From: Anaerolineales bacterium
Lineage (GTDB): Bacteria > Chloroflexota > Anaerolineae > 4572-78 > J111
NCBI GenBank assembly: GCA_012032575.1
Contig: JAAUSP010000151.1
Coordinates: 1-13,933, forward strand
Length of the DNA stretch: 13,933 nucleotides
Reading direction: 5' to 3'
The position numbers and the translations under genes were made by a program. The notes under the pieces were generated by a model, which saw only the letters and a program-made list of their open reading frames with translations, was not told where the DNA came from and ran no database searches. Of this stretch, positions 6,738 to 13,174 are shown piece after piece. How positions within the stretch are numbered: position 1 is the stretch's first letter; each line of letters opens with the position of its first letter.

Positions 6738-6996
6738 AAAAATCCCCGAAATGAAGAGTTATGCCGAAGTAGCAGAATTTTGGGATATTCACAGTTTGGC
6801 TGACTATTGGGACCAAACAGAGCCAGCCGAGTTTGAAATATCTCCTGACGCCCGTCGCCGTTATCTGGTAGCGGTTGATCCAGACCTATTAAGTCGGGTT
6901 AAGCAGATAGCTCATATCCGAGGTCTGAGTACCCAAAGTCTTATCAATTTGTGGCTGGAACAACGCCTACACGAGGTTGAGACGAAAACTGGTTAA
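6724..6996 (+). CDS. CopG/BrnA-like ribbon-helix-helix antitoxin
   Basis: The 90-residue protein begins with an acidic toxin-binding-type segment, FWDIHSLADYWDQTEPAEFEI (about 19-39). A ribbon-helix-helix DNA-binding domain follows: RRYLVAVDPDLLSRVKQIA, then RGLSTQSLINLWLEQRL (about 44-82). This layout is typical of CopG_antitoxin proteins paired with BrnT. It should neutralise the upstream toxin and repress their shared promoter. Its start lies inside the end of the toxin gene (14-bp overlap), so the pair is translationally coupled. Its stop overlaps by 4 bp the stop end of the minus-strand reading frame that follows. Confidence 0.83.
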   Translation: MSEAKKIPEMKSYAEVAEFWDIHSLADYWDQTEPAEFEISPDARRRYLVAVDPDLLSRVKQIAHIRGLSTQSLINLWLEQRLHEVETKTG

Positions 6997-7340
6997 TCCC
7001 ACCAAAACCAGAGTTCGTTTTGCCCCCCATCTGTTTCGGGTTCAAAGCCTTCCTTTTCAGACTCCTCATTACTTATACGGAAAAGATCTCTGCGTTTCTG
7101 AGAATCAGCAGGTAAATCAACAATGAGTGTGTCAGCATAAGGGCCGCCATTCTGTGCAATACGCCATTCTTCTTCGTAGAGACCAGCTACATATACTTTA
7201 ACTGCTCCGACCTGATAAAGCTGTTCCACAAATTTTAGTGCTTTTTGAGTTGTTCCAAATCGGTTTCAAGCCAACCCACACTCGCTGGGATTATTTTGTA
7301 ACCACTCCCGCGCTTCATGACGCTTAGTGTCAAATTGCAT
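6993..7340 (-). pseudogene. Small uncharacterised gene interrupted by in-frame TGA
   Basis: Reading leftward from ATG 7340 (AGGG about 8 nt upstream), codons 1-24 give MQFDTKRHEAREWLQNNPSE followed by CGLA. Codon 25 is TGA (7266-7268). The same frame then continues for 90 residues (NRFGTTQKALKFVEQLYQVG, later GGPYADTLIVDLPAD and a Trp-rich end) to a TAA at 6993. One base change, TGA to TGG, would restore a single 115-residue protein. The downstream part alone could start at GTG 7229, giving 78 residues, but I see no strong ribosome site there and it would begin inside a helix-like region. I do not recognise the family and assign no function. A point nonsense mutation or a base-calling error are the simplest explanations. 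Confidence 0.5.
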
Positions 7341-7365
7341 CGTATTACCCTATTTAATCACCTAA

Positions 7366-8753
7366 TCAATCCTTCTCGTAAGGCTGTCCATCCGCGGCGG
7401 GTGGGATGGATTGGCCGATAACCCCGGCCAGTACAACCATCGTTACAATGTAGGGAGCCATCAGCAAAAACTCGCTGGAGATGGGCACTTGCTGGATGCC
7501 CAACCCTTGCAGTTTCACCTGGAGCGCGTCGGCAAAGCCAAAAATGAGCGAGGCCCCAAACGCGCCGAAGGGCGTCCACTTGCCAAAAATCATCGCCGCC
7601 AGGCCGATGAAGCCTTTGCCGGCGGTCAGCAGTTCGTCAAAGCGGCCCACCGAACCGACGGTGAAATAAGCTCCGCCAATCCCGGCGACCATCCCGCCCA
7701 TAATCACATTGATATAGCGCATCTTGAAGACATTGACGCCCAACGTGTCGGCGGCTTTGGGATGCTCTCCCACAGCGATAGTCCGCAATCCCCAGCGGGT
7801 GTAAAACAGCATCACGTGGATGGCAATGACCAGGGTAAACAAAATATAATAATCAGGCTGTTTTCAAACAACAGCGGGCCAATAATGGGAATACTCGACA
7901 GGCCGGGAATGGGCAGGATTTTGAAGGTGCCGCCGCTGTTGATGTCCTGGATTGGCTGCAAAAAGCGCTGGCTCAGAAAGCTGGTCATGCCGGCTGAAAA
8001 AATATTGATAACCGTGCCGCTGATAATCTGGTCCACCTTGAACTGGATGGAAAGCCAGGCGTGAAAGGCGGCCAACGAGCCACCGATGATCATGGCAGCC
8101 AATAAACCCAACACCAAATGCCAGGGGGCCGCATCCGATAGATTAGCGGCGTCAAGGCTCTGGCCAATGCTGACCAGCCAGGAGGGGAACAGGGGGTCTC
8201 CCGTCACTTTGTCAACGGCATCATAATTACGAAAAATACTTGAGACGACCACCGCGGTCATCGCCCCGCTCAACATCATGCCTTCGATGGCAATGTTGAC
8301 CACCCCGGCCCGTTCGCACAGAATACCGCTCAACGCGCCAAAGGCAATCGGCGCGGCCCGCAGCAGCGAAGCGGAAATCATACCCAACAAATTCATCGAC
8401 TCGCCGCGGGCAGCCCAGGTGAGAAAGGCAAATACAAAAACCAAAGCCACAATCAACAAAACCAGGTTGACCCGTTTGAAGCCTCGGGCCAGTTGCCAAC
8501 CGCCGGCAAAGGCCACAACCACCGCCAGCCCCCAAAGTGTCTGTTGGGTGGGCAAAATCCAATTCTCTAAACGAGGCGCATTGGTTTTGGCCCCCGGGTT
8601 CAAACCAAAACTGGTGGTCATATCAGCGCTAGTGTTAAACGCAAAGGCCACCACAATAGCCAGAGCGACCAGCAAAAAGAAGATGCCCATGCCGATACTG
8701 CGCCTGTCTTTGATGATAGGGAGAGACTTGGTTGAAAGTGCGGCTGTACTCAC
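7366..8753 (-). CDS. Nucleoside ABC transporter permease B (one-base frameshift)
   Basis: This is the second BPD_transp_2 permease (PF02653 type) of the BMP-type nucleoside importer, an integral membrane channel subunit. It starts at GTG 8753 with AGGAGG 6 nt upstream. Residues 1-301 are read to LLFENSLIII, then the frame breaks near 7845-7852; the rest (FTLVIAIHVMLFYTRWGLR through QPYEKD) lies in the next frame and ends at TGA 7366. Adding one T between ATTATT and ATATTT restores SLIIYILFTLVIAIH and gives 462 residues, normal for the family. Conserved pieces are CERAGVVNIAIEGMMLSGA, QIISGTVINIFSAGMTSFLS and VGEHPKAADTLGVNV, split across the break. If real, the frameshift removes the last third, including several membrane segments. 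It is the last gene of the operon, about 50 bp after permease A. Confidence 0.9.
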
Positions 8754-8772
8754 TCAATTCCTCCTGAATTCG

Positions 8773-8805
8773 TTATAACGTTCAACGTTTAACGTTTAAA
8801 CGTTT
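8773..8805. repeat. AACGTT-rich spacer repeat, copy 1
   Basis: The spacer between the two permease genes carries a run of AACGTT/AAACGTTT-type palindromes next to GTTATAAC (coordinates good to about 1 bp). Its reverse complement aligns end to end over 33 bases, with scattered differences, to the block at 11146-11178, which is why I treat them as one family. It lies just upstream of the permease B ribosome site. It may be a dispersed repeat or a cluster of LacI-type operator half sites. Confidence 0.5.
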
Positions 8806-9998
8806 TTACGCGCCCCATCCGCGGGTAAAGGTGGCTTCTTCCGCCTCTGATTTGCCCCGCACCCGATAAACCCAGCGCACAATCGCCGGGGCGGCAATAA
8901 AGACGATGACCAAAGCCTGGACAATCGAGATAATATCAATGGGGATACTGGCGATAGACTGCATCCGGGTGGCCCGTTGCGGAGCGTGCCAAACAGCAGC
9001 GCGGCCAGAACCACCCCCAACGGATGGCTCTTGCCCAGCAGCGCCAGGGCAATGGCATCGAAGCCGTAGCCCGAAGAAAAGCCGCCGGCCAGAAAGTGGT
9101 TAAGCCCCAAAACCTCGTTGGTTCCGGCCAGTCCGGCCAGGCCGCCACTGATTGCCATCGTCAAGACGGTGATGCGGGTAATCTTGATCCCACCGTAACG
9201 GGCGGCATTGGGGTTGGCCCCGACGGTGCGGATTTCAAAACCGAGAGTTGTTTTGAAGAGCAGCCACCAGATGATGAAAGCGGTCAACAGGGCCAGGAAA
9301 AAACCCCAGTGAAAGCGATAGCTCTCAAAAAGCTGCGGCAGATAGGCGCTGGGGAAAATCTCGGCGGTGACGGGTCTATCGCCGCCGGGCCGGCGCAGGG
9401 GACCGGTAAAGGCCCAGTCAAAAAAGCGAAAGGCGATATAATTCAACATGATGGTGTTGATTACCTCATGCGCACCCGTTTTGGCCTTGAGGATGCCGGG
9501 GATGGAGGCGTACAACGCGCCGCCGAGCAGCCCGCCCAACAATGCCAGGGGCAAATGGATAATGGCCGGGAGTTGAAAACTGTAACCAATGACCACAGCC
9601 ACCGCCGCGCCAACCAACAACTGCCCTTCACCGCCGATATTGAACAAACCACCCCTGAACCCTACGGCGACGGCCAGACCGGCAAAAATGTAAGGCGTCG
9701 CCGCAACCAGGCTTTCGCTGATGGCGCCGGCCCCACCTAATGAGCCGGAAAACAAAGCGCCGTAGGCCACCGAAATACTCTCCCAAATGGCCGCCAGGCC
9801 GCGCCAAAGCCGCCTTCTCGAAAAGCGGCATAAAACCGCCGCATCGGTGACGACGATAATAATTCCCCCGATCACCAGCGCGGAAAACACGGCCAACAGC
9901 GGGATCAGTAGATTATCTAAAATTCCCTTGAGAATATTCGGGGTTTGCGGTTCTTTGCTTTTGGTTGAGGTGGGTGTTGCCTTAGCGCTTGCTTCCAT
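8806..9998 (-). CDS. Nucleoside ABC transporter permease A (one-base frameshift)
   Basis: This is the first BPD_transp_2 permease of the nucleoside importer, partner of the next gene. Starting from ATG 9998, a cytosolic tail of about 25 residues precedes the first membrane segment (28-50). Family motifs are GGLFNIGGEGQLLVGA (116-131), GAHEVINTIMLNYIAF (175-190) and VGANPNAARYGGI. At codon 341 the frame breaks at the short C-run 8973-8975. The uncorrected frame runs to 8796 with a tail of unlike composition (GPPGCSLSPV and on). Adding one G restores NGATRMQSIASIPIDIISIV, a final membrane segment and a TAA at 8806, for 397 residues in all. Residues 57-66 (CRFSRRRLWR) also look wrong for this place: the +1 frame there reads RFYAAFREGGFGAA, so a compensated pair of indels near 9800-9840 is possible. 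Confidence 0.9.
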
Positions 9999-10008
9999 AA
10001 TTAATTGA

Positions 10009-10189
10009 CCCTTTATCTATCCAGGTTTTAACGGGTATACCTGTGACCCGCATCAATCGCTGAACAAATTTGCTACGTTTAACGTAAATCCTTGCAAAAT
10101 ACCTTCACCCTGTACAATACTGTTTTCACCAAATTTCTGTGCTATCATCTCGCGCATAATTACACCTGAACTATTCGTCTCAATTGATG
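10009..10189. other. Spacer between nucleoside hydrolase and permease A
   Basis: This AT-richer 180-bp gap holds no convincing gene. On the minus strand a 34-codon open frame (ATG 10157 to TGA 10053) begins MREMIAQKFGENSIVQG; it has no recognised family and no clear ribosome site, so I do not call it a gene. The segment also contains TACGTTTAACGTA (about 10076-10088), another AACGT-type palindrome like those in the other two spacers of the operon, and GGTATACC near 10035-10042. No terminator is seen, so transcription could pass from the hydrolase gene into the permeases. Confidence 0.4.
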
Positions 10190-11134
10190 TTAACGACGCA
10201 ACAAGGCTAATAAATAATCTAAAAACCCGGCCACATCCACCTGATCGGCCACCCGGACCAGCCGGCCCGACTCAACTTCTTTGATCCTTCCGGCGCTGGG
10301 GCCGGTGGCAACAACTTCCGTCTGAGCCTCGCGGAAGGTCATAAATTGCGAGCCACCCAAATAACCGGTGGTCAGGGTGTCCCACATAAAATAAATATAC
10401 TCATAACTGGGAATGGTCCCCAGCGTCAGCGCCCAACATTGCCCGGCCAAATCGGATAAGGGATAACGCCGCTGCCGGGCGAGCCGCTGCAAAAAGTCGC
10501 GCGTTACCGGCACATGGTTGGTGGCATCGAGCGGGAAGAGGGTGATCGGCACACGCGACTGCCAGAGGGCATGGGCAGCCGGGGGGTCCCAATAGGCGTT
10601 CCACTCGGCGCTGCCATCGTGTTCATAATCCCGTACATTCCCCTCGACGCGCAGCGCACCGCCCATCCAGACCACTTCCTCGACCTTTGCTGCCAATTCG
10701 GGTTCCAGGCTCAAAGCCATCGCCAGATTGCTGACCGGCCCGGTGATGAGGACCGTGAGCGGTTGGGGCGCATCGCGCAGTTTACGGGCGATAAATTCGT
10801 GGCCTGTCTCCGCCACGGGGGCGGGCAGGTCGGCTTCGTTCTCATTGAGGATGGGCAGGGCCGCGATGGGATAAGCGTGGGCGCGCCAGGCGTGCGGGAA
10901 AGGATTAACGCCATGCAGCGCCCCCTGGCTGACCGCAATATCGAGCCGGTTAAAAAAGCGTAAAATTTTTAACGTACCCAACGTGCCCGGCCCGATAAAA
11001 CAATCTGCCGGCGTGACCACCACGCCGGTCAATTCAACCTGGGGCATCGCCAACACCATCATCAGTGACAGCAGATCGTCTACGCCGCCATCATGGTCAA
11101 ACAAAACCGTCCGTTTTTGGGGAAAATTGGTCAC
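10190..11134 (-). CDS. Inosine/uridine-preferring nucleoside hydrolase
   Basis: The 314-residue enzyme belongs to the nucleoside hydrolase (IUNH) family, which splits nucleosides into free base and ribose in the cytosol. The calcium-binding motif near the N-terminus is D13-H-D15-GGV-D19-D20, a variant of the usual DTDPGIDD. Other marks are TVLITGPVSNLAMAL, VVWMGGALRVEGN, AEWNAYWDPPAAHAL (matching the AEFN..DP..A pattern) and the LDATN segment. It starts at GTG 11134 with GGAGG four bases upstream, and looks full length and intact. It sits between the ATPase and permease genes of a nucleoside importer, so it should act on the imported nucleosides. Base preference cannot be told from sequence. 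Bound by the importer genes on both sides, it is very probably co-transcribed with them. Confidence 0.92.
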   Translation of the reverse strand: MTNFPQKRTVLFDHDGGVDDLLSLMMVLAMPQVELTGVVVTPADCFIGPGTLGTLKILRFFNRLDIAVSQGALHGVNPFPHAWRAHAYPIAALPILNENEADLPAPVAETGHEFIARKLRDAPQPLTVLITGPVSNLAMALSLEPELAAKVEEVVWMGGALRVEGNVRDYEHDGSAEWNAYWDPPAAHALWQSRVPITLFPLDATNHVPVTRDFLQRLARQRRYPLSDLAGQCWALTLGTIPSYEYIYFMWDTLTTGYLGGSQFMTFREAQTEVVATGPSAGRIKEVESGRLVRVADQVDVAGFLDYLLALLRR

Positions 11135-11145
11135 AAAACCTCCAT

Positions 11146-11178
11146 AACGTCAAACGTTTGAACGCTCAACGTTATAAC
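11146..11178. repeat. AACGTT-rich spacer repeat, copy 2, with AAACGTTT palindrome
   Basis: This block covers the short spacer between the ATPase stop and the nucleoside hydrolase start. It contains a perfect 12-bp palindrome, TCAAACGTTTGA (11150-11161), whose AAACGTTT centre is the typical core of LacI/PurR-family operators, and ends in GTTATAAC. It is an inverted relative of the block at about 8773-8805. As an operator it would lie 16 bp before the hydrolase start codon. A neutral dispersed repeat is the alternative. Confidence 0.5.
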
Positions 11179-12740
11179 ACCGCTTCGATATCAACCTCGG
11201 ACGGCTCGCCTTCGCCCTCGCCCGGTAAATCGGTGGGGCGATGCCCGGCCATCAGCAGGCCCAACTGCTCTTTGGTCACTAACTTGGCCGGCAGAATATC
11301 CACAATCCGGCCCTCAAACATGACGGCAATGCGATCACTCAAGGCGCGGATTTCATCCAGCTCGGTTGAAACAACCAAAACCGCCGCGCCTTCGTCTCGT
11401 TTTTCGATGATCCGGCCATGAATGTACTCAATCGAGCCGACGTCGAGGCCGCGGGTCGGCTGCGAGGCAATCAGCAGCTTGGTTGGCCGGGAAAACTCGC
11501 GGGCCACAATCACCTTTTGCTGGTTGCCACCGGACAACGTTTTGGCCGCCGCCTCGATGGAGGGCGTGCGCACATCAAAATCCTTGACCAGTTTCGTCGA
11601 AACCTGATTAACCTTTTCTTCGTCAATCACCACGCCTTTGGCAAAGGTGTTGTAATAGGTATTCAACATCATATTGTCTTTGATCGGGAAACTCAGCACC
11701 AGCCCGTCGCGCTGGCGGTCTTCCGGCACGTGGGCTACGCCCAGTTCGGTGATGTGGCGGGGCGAGGCATGGCTGATATCGTGGCCGGTGATTTTAATCA
11801 CCCCGCTCTGAACCCGGCTCAGGCCGGTCAAAGCTTTGACCAGCTCGGTTTGGCCGTTGCCCTGCACCCCGGCTACCCCCAGGACTTCGCCGGCTCTGAC
11901 CTCAAACGAAATGCCCCTGACCGCCGGGTTGCCCCGGTCATCATTGACGTGTAAATTCTCAACCGTCAGCACCGGCTTGCCGGGCGCGGCGCTTTTCTTT
12001 TTGACCATCAATTCCACCGAGCGGCCCACCATCAGTTCGGCCAGCGATTGCGGCGTCGACTCGGAGGGAGTGGCCGTGCCGACGGTTTTGCCCCGGCGAA
12101 TGACGGTGATCCGGTCGGCGACGGCCAGCACTTCTTTAAGTTTGTGGGTGATAAAAATTAAGGATACGCCCTGAGCCACCAAAGATTTGATGATGGCAAA
12201 CAGTTCTTCAACCTCTTGCGGAGTCAGCACCGCGGTCGGCTCGTCGAAAATCAGAACGTTGGCGTTGCGATAGAGCACCTTGATAATTTCGACCCGCTGC
12301 TGGATGCCGACCGGCAAATCTTTGATGTAGGCGTCGGGGTCTACCTGCAAGCCGTATTTTTTGGAGATTTCACGGATTCGATTGGTGACCGTTTTACGGT
12401 CCAGAAAGATGCCCCGGTGAATGGCCTCTTCGCCCAGCATCACATTCTCTGTTACCGTCAGCACGGGGATCAGCATAAAGTGCTGGTGAACCATCCCAAT
12501 GCCCTGGCGAATGGCATCGGTGGGGCCGGAGATTTCAACCTTTTGACCGTTGATAAAAATTTCGCCTTTGGTGGGTTTATACAGGCCGTACAAAATATTC
12601 ATCAAGGTACTTTTGCCCGCCCCGTTTTCGCCCAACAAGGCGTGAATTTCGCCTTTTTCCAGGGTCAGGTTGATATTGTCATTAGCCAGCACGCCGGGAA
12701 ATTGTTTGGTAATGCCACGTAATTCAAGAACTGGGGGCAT
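11172..12740 (-). CDS. Nucleoside/BMP-type ABC transporter ATP-binding protein (two ABC domains)
   Basis: This is the fused double-ATPase subunit of a nucleoside (BmpA/NupA-type) or sugar-like importer, on the cytosolic face of the membrane. Domain 1 has Walker A GENGAGKST (37-45), Q86, a degenerate signature LPVGIQQRV (142-150) and Walker B NVLIFDEP (161-168). Domain 2 has a degenerate Walker A (GVQGNGQTE, 289-297), a perfect signature LSGGNQQ (400-406) and an altered Walker B, LIASQPTRGLDVG (421-433). One competent and one degenerate site is usual for this family, not a defect. Its 522 residues are full length. AAAGGAG lies 11 nt ahead of ATG 12740. The upstream leader holds a MITE-like element and a promoter-like sequence, so this gene may head its own transcript covering the hydrolase and both permeases. 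Confidence 0.95.
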   Translation of the reverse strand: MPPVLELRGITKQFPGVLANDNINLTLEKGEIHALLGENGAGKSTLMNILYGLYKPTKGEIFINGQKVEISGPTDAIRQGIGMVHQHFMLIPVLTVTENVMLGEEAIHRGIFLDRKTVTNRIREISKKYGLQVDPDAYIKDLPVGIQQRVEIIKVLYRNANVLIFDEPTAVLTPQEVEELFAIIKSLVAQGVSLIFITHKLKEVLAVADRITVIRRGKTVGTATPSESTPQSLAELMVGRSVELMVKKKSAAPGKPVLTVENLHVNDDRGNPAVRGISFEVRAGEVLGVAGVQGNGQTELVKALTGLSRVQSGVIKITGHDISHASPRHITELGVAHVPEDRQRDGLVLSFPIKDNMMLNTYYNTFAKGVVIDEEKVNQVSTKLVKDFDVRTPSIEAAAKTLSGGNQQKVIVAREFSRPTKLLIASQPTRGLDVGSIEYIHGRIIEKRDEGAAVLVVSTELDEIRALSDRIAVMFEGRIVDILPAKLVTKEQLGLLMAGHRPTDLPGEGEGEPSEVDIEAVL

Positions 12741-12774
12741 AAGGTTATTGTCTCCTTTGATAGACTTTTAGACC

Positions 12775-12855
12775 CAATACTTTTCAAATAAGACTGTAGC
12801 ATCGGGCCTTGTGCCCGCCCACAAGGGGCTAAACTACGTTATTTGAAAAGTATTG
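12775..12855. mobile_element. 81-bp MITE-like palindromic element with 10-bp direct repeats
   Basis: Perfect 17-bp terminal inverted repeats, CAATACTTTTCAAATAA (12775-12791) and its complement (12839-12855), bound an 81-bp element. Its centre forms a second hairpin with CCTTGTG (12807-12813) and CACAAGG (12820-12826). The 10-bp sequence CTTTTAGACC abuts both ends exactly (12765-12774 and 12856-12865), the signature of a target-site duplication. It has no coding capacity and would be mobilised in trans. It lies in the leader of the ATPase gene, 34 bp upstream of its start codon. Confidence 0.8.
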
Positions 12856-12946
12856 CTTTTAGACCTGTTCTGAAAAAAGGGAACTCATACCCATCTTTAT
12901 TCGTTAAGAATGAACAGCGGCTCATGCCAACTGCATTGAGTGTCCT

Positions 12947-12974
12947 ATTATAGCATAGACTGTAAATGCGTAAA
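12947..12974 (-). promoter_or_regulatory. Candidate promoter for the ATPase-hydrolase-permease transcript
   Basis: On the minus strand TTTACG (12969-12974), a 16-nt spacer and a perfect TATAAT (12947-12952) precede the ATPase gene by about 200 bp. The region is AT-rich compared with its neighbours. The resulting leader would include the 81-bp palindromic element. I looked for a purine riboswitch in this leader and saw none. Confidence 0.45.
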
Positions 12975-13074
12975 GTGAGTATATTCAGCCAGGACTGCCC
13001 GGCAGCAGCGCACATCATAGACATTGACTTTTAGCAAAATATATTCGTCGCTTCTTCTTCAAGCTTCTGAACTT

Positions 13075-13114
13075 ATAAAAATTGGACAGGGGAGACTGTG
13101 TCCCCTGCCCAATT
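13075..13114 (-). terminator. Rho-independent terminator of the substrate-binding-protein gene
   Basis: Read on the minus strand, arms AATTGGGCAGGGGA and TCCCCTGTCCAATT (13101-13114 and 13080-13093) form a 14-bp stem with one G-U pair and a 7-nt loop, followed by a run of T (13080-13076). It lies about 60 bp past the stop of the binding-protein gene. It should end or attenuate that transcript, so the binding protein can be made in excess over the membrane subunits, as is common for ABC importers. Confidence 0.8.
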
Positions 13115-13174
13115 ATCAGACAACTATTTCAAGAGCAGGATTGGGCTATAATGGCCCAGGTATCCAGCCGGAGT

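Noticed and set aside
7266..7268. UGA read as Trp or selenocysteine in the small broken gene
   Set aside because: TGA ends the permease B gene, the intact genes use TGG for Trp, and no selenocysteine-type context or family is recognisable.
7411..8064. 217-codon plus-strand open frame opposite permease B
   Set aside because: It lies wholly opposite conserved permease sequence and has shadow-type composition.
12741..12946. Purine riboswitch in the leader of the nucleoside transporter ATPase gene
   Set aside because: I found no conserved junction or loop-loop motif; the stem seen there belongs to the MITE-like element.
12839..13024. 61-codon minus-strand open frame in the ATPase leader
   Set aside because: It overlaps the terminal repeat of the MITE-like element and the promoter-like sequence, with no protein-like composition or ribosome site.
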